Below, piece after piece: positions 8,999 through 18,400 of a stretch of 64,000 nt of DNA (the stretch's first letter is position 1; each line of letters starts with the position of its first letter). The notes below the pieces were generated by a model, which saw only the letters and a program-made list of their open reading frames with translations, ran no database searches and had not been told where the DNA came from. This stretch comes from Pelagomonas calceolata. Taxonomy: Eukaryota > Sar > Pelagophyceae > Pelagomonadales > Pelagomonadaceae. The translations under genes and the position numbers were made by a program. Location of the stretch: the NCBI GenBank assembly GCA_918797485.1, contig CAKKNE010000003.1, positions 868,001-932,000 on the forward strand, given 5' to 3'.

Positions 8999-9129
8999 TA
9001 GGGCCCGAGCCTTGCAGTTTTGAGGGCAGATGCTATCAAGAAGCGTGGATAGCCTACTTTTCCACGCGAGTCGTCTCTTATGACGATCCGCGCAGCGTTA
9101 TATCGCCAGCTGAACTTGGCAGTGGTTTT

Positions 9130-9152
9130 GCTAGTACCTTACGAGCGCTAGC
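9130..9152. promoter_or_regulatory. GCTAGT palindrome between divergent genes
   Basis: GCTAGTACCTTAC-GA-GCGCTAGC, midway between the divergent starts at 8872 and 9407 (about 255 nt from each). The rest of 8999-9406 shows no gene; a GCCATCGACG motif lies about 30 nt before the 9407 ATG. Confidence 0.6.
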
Positions 9153-9406
9153 TAACGATTCTACGCGCTAGAAATCGCGCTGGTGAAGCTACTGCGCGTT
9201 CCTGAACAGGATAAACCTGCGCAACTCAGTCACTGTGCCTCGGACCACCGTGCTGAGAAGTATCCGCAAGCTCCGTGCCGCCGAGGCTAAGTACAGCCCG
9301 GATAAGCAGCTTGCGGTAAAACGGCCGCCGCGGCCGCGCGAAGCACCCCCCACGCGCTCAGCGCCCCCAACGCCATCGACGCTACACCTGACAACCTCGG
9401 GAAACG

Positions 9407-10558
9407 ATGGTCGCCCCCTTCAAGGTCGGCGGCCTCCCCGCGGCCCCCGCGTGCGCGCTCCACAAGCTACGGTGGGGCAGCGACCCGCTCTTCACGCAAG
9501 AAAACACGGAGGAGGACAAGCCCGCGGCGGACAAGGGCGCCGCGGAGGAGAAGAATGATCAACCGCCGTCCCCGCCCAAGAGCGGCGGCATGAAACGAAC
9601 TCTAACAAAAACGCACGGCCTCACGTTAACAAACGACGAGGAGGAGCGGCGGAAGAAGCACGACAGTGGCGAGGCGCCGGGCGCGGGCTGGGCCCAACGA
9701 GATAAAAAAGGCGCCGGCGTCTGCCCCAAGGCCCTCGATTATGCCCTGCGAGAAGCCCAACAATCGCCTACTAGATCTATACACAGAGGCCATTCTGGAG
9801 GAGGCTTATCGAAGTCCGCCTCGGAGACCAGCGACGCGGGCGGCTGGGGCTTCTACAAGGACTGCGAGGGGACGCCCGGTGATAGTGCGTACCGCTTAGA
9901 TGCCGCGGCTCTCGAGAAGCGGGAAACGCCCGACTATGTCTTAGAAGACACGCTGGAGATGCAAGCGCTCTGGCACGCCACGGCGGGCACGCGCCCGGCC
10001 CAGCCCGCTCACGAGCGCAAACGCATGGAAGAGATCTGGAGTAAACAAATCGCGGAAAGCCAGGCCTGCAAGGACTTCAAGGAGAGTCCTCAGATCCTGT
10101 CGAACGAGAAGGACGTGAAGATCCTGGCGCGGGACGCGTCTCCGTTCGGTACGAGTGTGACGAAGAGCTGGCGGTGCGAGTGCTGCGGCGAACTTACCAG
10201 TATCATGGTGAGGATTCCGAAGTACCAGATCGTGCAGCGAGGGAAAGAAAGACCGCATGCGGAGTTCTTAGTTGTTGCTAGATTGGGTGCGGTGACGTTC
10301 GGTTTGTGGCGGCGGTACTCGCATTTCGAAGCATTAAATGAGAAAGTGACCAGGAATTTCCGAAGGGAGGACTATTCGAATACGCACTGGTCCTGGCGGT
10401 GTTTGAGACGTAGGCAACGGTGGTTTAGATGTTTGGACCGCGATTATTTGGCACTGAAGTGCTTCCTGCTCGAGCGGTTCCTGCACGATTTGGTGTTCGA
10501 GGCGCACAATTCGTCGGTCTTCGCGGAGTTCTTCGAGCTGGAGATCGCGTCGCACTGA
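9407..10558 (+). CDS. PX-domain phosphoinositide-binding protein
   Basis: A 383-residue protein. The N-terminal 250 residues are low-complexity and charged with no recognised fold. From about residue 265 a PX (phox) domain follows: VRIPKYQIVQRG, HAEFLVVARLGAVTFGLWRRYSHFEALNEKV, an inserted basic and Trp-rich loop, then DYLALKCFLLERFLHDLV and SSVFAEFFEL. The RRYSHF motif is the typical phosphoinositide-binding Arg site. PX proteins bind PtdIns3P and related lipids on endosomes. A zinc-ligand-like pair CECCGEL just precedes the domain. The ATG at 9407 follows a GCCATCGACG motif. Confidence 0.75.
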   Translation: MVAPFKVGGLPAAPACALHKLRWGSDPLFTQENTEEDKPAADKGAAEEKNDQPPSPPKSGGMKRTLTKTHGLTLTNDEEERRKKHDSGEAPGAGWAQRDKKGAGVCPKALDYALREAQQSPTRSIHRGHSGGGLSKSASETSDAGGWGFYKDCEGTPGDSAYRLDAAALEKRETPDYVLEDTLEMQALWHATAGTRPAQPAHERKRMEEIWSKQIAESQACKDFKESPQILSNEKDVKILARDASPFGTSVTKSWRCECCGELTSIMVRIPKYQIVQRGKERPHAEFLVVARLGAVTFGLWRRYSHFEALNEKVTRNFRREDYSNTHWSWRCLRRRQRWFRCLDRDYLALKCFLLERFLHDLVFEAHNSSVFAEFFELEIASH

Positions 10559-10701
10559 GTAAAATCCTTTGCTTGTCCTTTTCGGCGACGGCGTGGAGGG
10601 GGTGTCGTTGCCTACCGCGTGGGTTTCTTTGCGCGTGTGGCGAGATCGCCGTGGGGGCCAAATGTCTATGGGTTACGTGCTAGAGGATCTTCCCCGGGGA
10701 A

Positions 10702-10719
10702 AGAGAGAGAGAGAGAGAG
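10702..10719. repeat. (GA)n microsatellite
   Basis: An uninterrupted GA run of about nine units in the 391-nt gap 10559-10949. The palindrome CCCCGGGG sits just before it. Confidence 0.9.
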
Positions 10720-10751
10720 TCGCTTATTGAACCCACCCCCAGGTGGAAAGA

Positions 10752-10774
10752 GCTAGGGTGTACCGACACTAGGA
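10752..10774. promoter_or_regulatory. GCTAGT palindrome, reverse orientation
   Basis: GCTAGGGTGTACCGACACTAG: on the minus strand it reads CTAGTGTCGGTACACCCTAGC. It lies 176 nt upstream of the ATG at 10950. Confidence 0.5.
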
Positions 10775-10949
10775 TTCCAGCGGCGTGGATCTCGAACGCA
10801 TTGCGCGACGACGTGCAGGCTGCATTCGTCGCAGAGAGGGCAGCCCGGTACGTCTTCTCGTCGCGTGACAAACGCTGCCCCGGGTGACGGCTGCCCGTGG
10901 AATTGCCAATGTCAGCATAATTTGCACAGCTTTGCTAAAAAGCCATAGG

Positions 10950-12524
10950 ATGCGCAAGCCATGGCTTTGGCTCCTGGCCGCGGCGGCGGCGGCCCAGCAT
11001 ACAAAGCCCGTCTCCGACGCGGAGGCGCTCGTTGCCCTGACGGGCCTCTTCCGGCGCGCGCCGGCCAAGGCGGCCGCCCTCGTCGACGCCGCGCGGCGCG
11101 CCGCCGGCCACGCCGCAGCGGCGGCCGAGCGACGACCACCGCCCGCGCCGCAAGCGCCACCACCGCCCGCGCGGCCGGCGGCGACGCCACCACGATCAAC
11201 AAACCGGAGCCGCTTCTCGTGGCGCGACGCCCAGTTATCCTTCCGAACATGCATGAACGGCACGACGCCGGAAGTACGACAGGACCGCTACGCGTACTGG
11301 GCGAGCTCGTCGGCATTAGGTAATGCGTTGAACGGCTGGATGCATATCTTCCTCTACGCGTTGGCGTCGGGGCGGCAACCGGTCGCCGGCAAGGGCGCGG
11401 GCCCGGAATTGCTCTGCGGGACGCACGGCGCCTTCATTTGTGGCATACCCTATAGATCAAACGGCTGGGTCACTTCTCAAAGCCACCGCGGCATCGACGG
11501 CGACTGGACGCCGTCGGAGCATATCGTGCACCAAGGCCCGTTGGTCTGGTACCGCTACATGGGCGCGTCTACCTCGACAAAAAGAGGAGGCAAAGGTACT
11601 GACAGAAGAAGGATCGTGCAGTGCTACGGCCAGGCGCTGCGGTGCCCCTCGCGGAAGCTCGACGGGGAGTCTTGTTTAATGGTGAGGGCGATGCAGTTGC
11701 TCTTACCTGGTTCACGGTTGAGACCGGAGTTTTCGAGTGCGGCGTTGGTCGAAGCTCGGAGGCGGTGGCGCGGCTCGATCGAAGAGTTCCAGCAAGTGAC
11801 GGCGCCGAGGGACTGGTCCCATGGTGATTTGGTGTTTTACGACCCGCCGCTCCGAGAGGACATGGACACGAGATGGGAGGGAGGTTTGCACGTGCGACTC
11901 CAGCCCCCGAAGCTCGAAGGACATCAAAATGATGCGGACTTCGATACGTTCATCCAGCGCCTCACGAACGCGTCGTTCGTCGACCCGCTGCCGAAGGACT
12001 TCCGAAGGCCGTCCACGAAGCTCTGGAGCTGCTCCGCGGCGTCCGCGCGTACGCACGCGGAGCACGTCGGGGTTACTTCGATAACATCTTCCTTCCTGGC
12101 GACGGACACGAAGGGTCTTTGTAATGCTGCCCGCGCCGCGTTGCTAGCAAGGAACTCGTCCCACCAAATCGCGTGCATGGACATGGCACCCGTGCATTTA
12201 ACAAGACAGACGGACCATAGACCGGTGTCGAAAGGTACCGATGATGGACTAGATGGGCACCAGGCCGTCATTCTGGACTGGTACCTCTTACAACGCTCTC
12301 GATGGCTCGCGCCGGTCGCTAGAAGTAATTGGCAGTGCCACCACGGCGCGCGGCGCGACGACACGCACGGCGTCGACAAGCCCGGTGCGTCGTTCTACGG
12401 CTGGGCCCTCGCCGCGGCGGGCCTCGTGCCGCTGGGGCCGCGCTGGCCGCGCGTCAACTGCGGGTGTAGGGTGGATTCGGACAAGATCTCGGTCTTCGCC
12501 TTGCCGCGACGGGAGCAGGGCTAA
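10950..12524 (+). CDS. secretory-pathway protein, glycosyltransferase-like
   Basis: A 524-residue protein starting with a signal peptide or anchor (RKPWLWLLAAAAAA). An Ala/Pro-rich stem runs to about residue 95, the layout of a type II Golgi enzyme. Residues about 105-150 include YWASSSALGNALNGWMHIFLYALASGRQ, resembling the GxGN..L...flyAL..gR opening of NodZ/FUT-type fucosyltransferases. Later Cys residues and NxT/NxS sites suggest an extracytoplasmic fold. A catalytic assignment is not secure; it may belong to an algal lineage-specific family. The ATG at 10950 is preferred over an upstream ATG-lacking extension because the hydrophobic leader starts there. Confidence 0.5.
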   Translation: MRKPWLWLLAAAAAAQHTKPVSDAEALVALTGLFRRAPAKAAALVDAARRAAGHAAAAAERRPPPAPQAPPPPARPAATPPRSTNRSRFSWRDAQLSFRTCMNGTTPEVRQDRYAYWASSSALGNALNGWMHIFLYALASGRQPVAGKGAGPELLCGTHGAFICGIPYRSNGWVTSQSHRGIDGDWTPSEHIVHQGPLVWYRYMGASTSTKRGGKGTDRRRIVQCYGQALRCPSRKLDGESCLMVRAMQLLLPGSRLRPEFSSAALVEARRRWRGSIEEFQQVTAPRDWSHGDLVFYDPPLREDMDTRWEGGLHVRLQPPKLEGHQNDADFDTFIQRLTNASFVDPLPKDFRRPSTKLWSCSAASARTHAEHVGVTSITSSFLATDTKGLCNAARAALLARNSSHQIACMDMAPVHLTRQTDHRPVSKGTDDGLDGHQAVILDWYLLQRSRWLAPVARSNWQCHHGARRDDTHGVDKPGASFYGWALAAAGLVPLGPRWPRVNCGCRVDSDKISVFALPRREQG

Positions 12525-12544
12525 TTTTCCACAAAACTTAGAAT

Positions 12545-15007
12545 CTAGAGTTCATCCTCGTCGTCGCTCTCCTCGGCGCGACCTCGCAGGAGCCGCGCGC
12601 GCGCGCGGCACCTTTCCAAAGCCGAAGCGGGCGCGAGCGGCGGGTCCGCCCCTAACGCCGCCGCGATCTTCTCGAATAAATCAGCGTCGCCGTCCGACCG
12701 CGACAGCCAGACGTAGGCAAAATCCAAACGCGCGCCTAGATCCGAGGCTCGCAACTGTTGAGCCGACCCGTGCGCGAGTAACGCAATAGCAAGCGCCCCG
12801 AGCGCCTCAAAGAGGTCCGCGCGTCGTTGTTGCGCGTCGCCTAACCTCGGCCCGCGCTCCTCCTGGACAATTTTGTCGGAAGAAGAAGGAAAGGCCCCCT
12901 CGCCGTCGCACCGCACTAAGCCGGCGAGGGCGCCTCGTAACGCCTCACCGACCAACGCGTCGTCCGACGTACACTGGGACGGCACGGCTTTCGACAGAGC
13001 GGCCGCGGCCCGCGCGAGTGCCTTGCGGTCCTGGTCGTCGTCGACTTCCGTCGAGAAGATCCGGAGCGCATCTACTAATAACTCAAGGCACTGGCGCCGC
13101 GTCACGCTCTCGCCCGTTGCGGAGACGGCTACCGAGAGAGCGATACAAGCATTTCTCCGAACCTTAGGAGGGGCTTGTTTTGTTGAAGATTCCTTCGAGG
13201 TCAAGGCGTCGGCACAACAATCAACTAACGCGTCGCTCAGCCGGGACGCCTTGTCGAAGCCTCGCAACGCGACGAGGTAGCCCGCCGCCCGTAACGCCGA
13301 CGCTCGCACGCGCGTCTCCGGCGCTTCTAAGATGCGTAACGCGTCGTCGGTCCCAACGTATTCTGATGAGTGGTTGTCGACGAGGGCCTTGGCGATACTA
13401 CCCAGCGCGAAGGCCGCTTGGGCCCGCACCGCTACACTATCTTTGGATGAGGAGGCCCTCTGACCCAAAACTTCGCAACACGTCTGCGCGTCTTCCTTTT
13501 TGACAATGTGCATACAAGCCACCCCCAAAGCTCGACAAGCAATCGACGCGACCTCGGGGTCGCTTTCTGTTTGTACTAACTCACGCAGTGCGTTCAACAA
13601 GGAAGCTACGGAACCGCCCTCCTTATCAAGTGAAGCTGCAGCTGCTTTACACGCGGCTTGCCGCACGGTCGACGAGTCGTCCCTGATGAGCGGTGCGAGG
13701 CAATCGTAGACGTTCGGTAGGCACGACGACGCGTAGGCGACCGGTGCTTGCGTGAAGATTGATTCTAACACATCACAAGCGGCCTTTTTTCCCTCCTTGC
13801 TCAATGCCAGTGTTAGAGCTGGCCGCACCACGAAGACGGCGTCGATGGCCTGCATCTTTTTCGCATGGTTCGCCCACAATCGCGCAACCACGTCAATAGC
13901 TTGTGCTTCGAACAACTCCTTGCCCAGGTCCGGGAGTAAAGACGCGACGACTTTTTTCGTAGATGTACTTTTTGATGATGCTGCTGATTTAAGAGCGCTC
14001 CAGGCGTTGCGCCTCGCCGAAATACTTCTTTTAGTATCGCGCGCCGTCTTAAATAAATTTATCAATGAAGAGCGGAGCGACGCTTCAGAAGTCGCGTCGA
14101 CCGGCGGCGCATTACTACACAACGCCGCGACGAGCACGCCGACGTCGTCGTGATCCTGCGACGCGCAGAAATCATACAGAGCACCTATCGCATCTCGGAT
14201 CGCGGGGCCGAAGCCTCTGGCCGCGAACTTCGACGGGCTCGACGCTTCGGCGCCGCAGACGACGCGCACGCCCGCCGGGCCTCTTACTAGAGCAGCCAAG
14301 CAGGCGTAGGCCTTCGGTCGTAATGATGCATGGGACGTCAGTTCAATTAACGGTCCAGAACCCGTCCTCGAGGGCGGGAGGAGGTCGGGCCACCTTCGCA
14401 GCAACGCGTCGGGCGCGTGCCTCGCAATGGCTTTCACAAAGTCTAGAGCTGATAAGGCTTCGCACGGCGATGACGTACTGGAAGCAGCGGGCTTCTGGCG
14501 CTGCGGGCCGAGGCGCCGCTTCTGTTTCACCTCGGGTTGCGTGACTTTCATGGAAGCCGCCTTGGCAAACGCCGCCGCCGCCCTTGTCACCAGTTCCGTG
14601 GACGCCGCCAAGCGGTCCGCGGCGCGCCCGCCCTGTTGAGTTAACTCTTTTCCGACGACGAACGCGTCGCGACAACTTGTTGCGGGAGGCCGCCGCGCGG
14701 CGCGACACACCGCGGCCGCCAGCGCGTCACTGTCAGGGCCCTTGGTCCGGAGCTGGACGCCCGCCACCCCTCCCAAAATCAACGCCGCGTCCAAGGCTTG
14801 CGCGGCCGACGCGTGGCGCGGGCCCTCTTGTGTAGATTTCGCTATGAGCAGCGTCGCGAGCTTGTGCGCGTCGTCCGCCGTTAGTGTTGGGAGCGCAAGG
14901 AGTAGCGGTGTCAAGCGGTCGACGGCGGCGGCCAGGGAGCAGCTCTCGCGCTCCAGATCCATCCTTATTTGGGCTACGGACTCCGCGGGCGGCGGTGGAG
15001 CAGCCAT
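12545..15007 (-). CDS. HEAT/ARM-repeat protein
   Basis: An 820-residue, Ala/Leu/Ser-rich, almost entirely helical protein with repeated helix pairs of HEAT type, for example SSTVRQAACKAAAASL, DPEVASIACRALGVACM and RVRASALRAAGYLVAL. No catalytic motif is visible. The overall plan (N-terminal divergent helices, then regular HEAT units from about 330) recalls HEATR6-like scaffolds, but the match is not strong enough for a name. The C-terminus is acidic (EESDDEDEL). It is convergent with the previous gene, 20 nt from stop to stop, and divergent from the IQ-WW-ankyrin gene. Confidence 0.65.
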   Translation of the reverse strand: MAAPPPPAESVAQIRMDLERESCSLAAAVDRLTPLLLALPTLTADDAHKLATLLIAKSTQEGPRHASAAQALDAALILGGVAGVQLRTKGPDSDALAAAVCRAARRPPATSCRDAFVVGKELTQQGGRAADRLAASTELVTRAAAAFAKAASMKVTQPEVKQKRRLGPQRQKPAASSTSSPCEALSALDFVKAIARHAPDALLRRWPDLLPPSRTGSGPLIELTSHASLRPKAYACLAALVRGPAGVRVVCGAEASSPSKFAARGFGPAIRDAIGALYDFCASQDHDDVGVLVAALCSNAPPVDATSEASLRSSLINLFKTARDTKRSISARRNAWSALKSAASSKSTSTKKVVASLLPDLGKELFEAQAIDVVARLWANHAKKMQAIDAVFVVRPALTLALSKEGKKAACDVLESIFTQAPVAYASSCLPNVYDCLAPLIRDDSSTVRQAACKAAAASLDKEGGSVASLLNALRELVQTESDPEVASIACRALGVACMHIVKKEDAQTCCEVLGQRASSSKDSVAVRAQAAFALGSIAKALVDNHSSEYVGTDDALRILEAPETRVRASALRAAGYLVALRGFDKASRLSDALVDCCADALTSKESSTKQAPPKVRRNACIALSVAVSATGESVTRRQCLELLVDALRIFSTEVDDDQDRKALARAAAALSKAVPSQCTSDDALVGEALRGALAGLVRCDGEGAFPSSSDKIVQEERGPRLGDAQQRRADLFEALGALAIALLAHGSAQQLRASDLGARLDFAYVWLSRSDGDADLFEKIAAALGADPPLAPASALERCRARARLLRGRAEESDDEDEL

Positions 15008-15149
15008 GGCAGCTATGAGCTTATGTGCTGTTGCATGCTTGCACCTGCGACAGCAGCTGTTGGCGTCGAGATTTGCGGTCTCAGGGCACTTGGGCCTATT
15101 GGCGGCACGAATGCTTGCACAACCGCCGTTTGGGCAAGGCAGCTGCCCG

Positions 15150-15172
15150 ACCTAGCGTACCGACACACTAGC
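15150..15172. promoter_or_regulatory. GCTAGT palindrome between divergent genes
   Basis: CCTAGCGTACCGACACACTAG; the minus strand reads CTAGTGTGTCGGTACGCTAGG. It is 143 nt upstream of the HEAT-protein start at 15007 and 290 nt upstream of 15462. The 454-nt region shows no gene. Confidence 0.55.
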
Positions 15173-15461
15173 CTAGGAGCTCTCGGCCTCTAGGCCTAAG
15201 GGTGCCGACCACGGTGCCCCGGAGCCCTCCGAGGAGCCGTCCGGCGTTTCCCAAAGCCCACTAGGCCGGGCTAGTAGCTATAACGACGAGAGGCAGGGCT
15301 TGGCATTTGCGCCCGGGACTCGCCCAAGACGCAGCCCCGGGCAGCCTCAAGCGTCCGCGCGGCGCCTCCCCGAAGCGCTGCGCCCGGCTCCAGGCGAACG
15401 AGCCGTAGTAGAGGCGCGCGCCGGCTGCCCCGCCAGGGCAAGCCGCAGCGCTGCCCTAAAG

Positions 15462-18400
15462 ATGAAGGACTACTTCCGCAAGTCGAAGGCCGACCCCTTG
15501 TTGGCGGCGACGGTCATCCCGGGCTGGACCGAGGAGCTGGCCTCGCTCGATGCGGAGACGACGCGGTTGCTCGCGGACGTGCGAGGCGACAAGCGGCCAC
15601 GAAAGGACACATCCAGAGCAGCGAAAGATAAACTAGACAGCCAGCCCGTCGTGACGAAGCGCAAAACACCAAAAAAGAAGAAGCGCGTCAAGCGCGTCAC
15701 GCCGCCGCCCGAGGAGCCGCCTACCGCGCCGTCTCGGACCGAGATTGAAAGGGCCAACATCGAGTTCACGCAGCAGGCTTCCGAAGTTCATGAAGGTGCT
15801 GATAGTTACATCCCCGATGTGGGTGTCAGGCTGCAGCACCTCGCGGATGAACGAAAACGACTCGCGGTCATCGCACGGGCGAACGCCGAGCGCGCCGTGC
15901 AGCGCGCCTACGCTTCCACGGAGAGGAAAGCTCGATCTCATAGACTAGCGGAAGATGAGGCCGCTTTGATGGTCCAGCGCAACTACCGAGGCAAACTTGG
16001 TAAGAGAGCGTACGACCTCGAGCGCGAGGAACGGCACTTACACGAGCAAATTGAAAAAAGATGGGTCGAGGTCTGCGACCGCGACACGGGCGAGTCCTGG
16101 TATTTTAATACGATGACCCAACAATCACAATGGGACGCTCCTACGAGTATGACTGGGGTCGTGCCTACCACTGATGAAACGGTGACACTACCACCCTTGA
16201 AACCTGTTATCCCTCAAGATGTTGAGAGACCATCCACATCGTCATCTTTGTCTGAACAAAGAGAATTAGCACGAGCGTCGCTCGAACTGCCGGCCGATCC
16301 TATCCAAGACCCCGTTCGCCACTCGGTCGAACGAAAAAAGAAGTACATCCCGTCCTTGGAAGCGCTACATACGTCTACGGGTTCCGAAGCGCCGGCTCGC
16401 ATACCTTCGCCGCAAGCACGGCCGCCGGAGCCCGGGAGTGCGTTGTACGAGGGCGAGGAGCATCCCCTGCGAGAGCCGCGCCAACAGTCTCGAGGTGGGG
16501 AAGGTCCTTTGTTCCTACCGAACGGCCGAGCGCGAAAGGAGGCCCTCAAGGCCGCGGTCGCGGAAACGCTCCAGACCAAAAAATTCGATAGCGTCGAAAC
16601 GCTCATGAACAGCCATCGCGACCAACTGAGGAGAGAGGCGTCGATGCTCGAGTATGCCGTATCGGAAGGCATCGTGGATACGGATAGCAGAGAGAAGATT
16701 TTCGGGGACGACCGGCCGCGGATGTCCGCTGTCAGTGTTTTAATGAAGAATTCCGAAATAGCAGCGAAAAAACAGCAAGCGCGCCTCGACCAGTACAAGT
16801 GGAAGGACAAGACCATGGCGCTGCGGCACGTCGAGCACGACGGCTTCGGCGCGCCGCCTGATTCTGACGCGCCGCCGAAGCCCGATCCTGCCCTGTTATT
16901 GGGTGAGGAGGTCCCCGACTTCTCGTCGGACAAGCCCCAGAAGATCTGCTTCAACTGCTGGAGTAGTGGAAGGAGGAATTGTAAAATCCACGCGATCGAG
17001 GAGGACTTCACGGACGCGTCCAAGAGCATGCTCATGTGCCAGAACTGGAATCTGGAAGATCTGGAGCGGCGGTATCGCTCCGAGGAGATCCAGGAGCTGT
17101 TCCAGAAATCCGTGTCCTCGTTGCGCTACTGTCAAGAAAGAAAATGCTTCATCGCGACGGTCGAGCAGAAGCATCCTATTTATAGATTGTTGTTCGCGCA
17201 AGTCGGCAAATGCAACTTTACGATGCGGCGGAAGCTCCACACGCGGGTCTGGATCGCCTCACTCGTCGAGGAGTTAAGATGCGGTAAAATAAAAGTACCC
17301 GGCGCGAAGGATAGCGGTAACATGCTGCGACTGAGGAATACGTTAATGAACGGCATTTTTGTGCGTGGTTTTACGCGGAAAACAAGACATCGACGGCCAC
17401 TCGCACCAGTAACGGGTACGTCCTTCCCCGAAGTTACGGGTCGACAGACTTATTTATTGGAGTACGACACGCCCGGAAAACAGATACTCAAGTGGCATCC
17501 TGTGTGGAGAGGTGCAGGTCCGGATTTTCCTGAGAAGTATAACCAGACGGAATATGCGTTTATCTTGAGTCCACCGCTACCGTATCCTGATAAATTGTAC
17601 CAGCCCCAAGTGTATCCATTGCCGGCGCCTCGGACCATCCCCATGCCCGAACCTACTTACAGTCACGATGCGGCACCACTCGCGAGGAACCGTTTTGTGG
17701 AGGAAAATCACGCCGTGGCCTGGTTCGAGCGCTTTGCCGCGGCGATGACGCGCGACAGCGTGAATGCCGCCATGTCGACGGTTAGGACATTGTCACCGGT
17801 CGCGGGCATGGCTTTGTTGCGAAGGACGAAGTACCCCAGTCCACATACCGTGAAATTCGCCACTTTTGCGAGGAAGCCTACTCCAGGAAACAGAGCTGTC
17901 GGTGGTCTAGCGGCGGAACTGACACTCTACCAACTCGTGCAGGCCGTCGTACCCCCGCAATTCGGCAACTTTTCGGTAATGGAGCGCCAGGCGATCGTGT
18001 CCGAGATCTCCGCGGAAATTACGGCGGCCTTTCCGACCTATGCGGTACTACCGATCGCGCAAGTCTTTGTGTCGCGGGCTCTCGAACACATCCTGAACTA
18101 CCGCAAAGTGCCGACGATATGTATCGCTACGGTGGTGTTGCGATTCCAGCGGCATTATTTTGGGAAAAATAGGGAGTTCCAGACCGGTGAATCGTCAGAC
18201 GTTGGTTTCAGGACGTCCTGCCACGCGGCGGGCTTCGAACACATCGTGATTACGGAAACGCACTTGCGGACGTTCCTCCCGTCCGACGAAATTGCAGAGC
18301 CCAACGCCCCGGGAGCCAACGAGACGAACACGACGAAAGTCGACCACACCTACCCCTTCTGCGAACCCAGCTCCAGAAACAACACGACGCTCGACTTTTA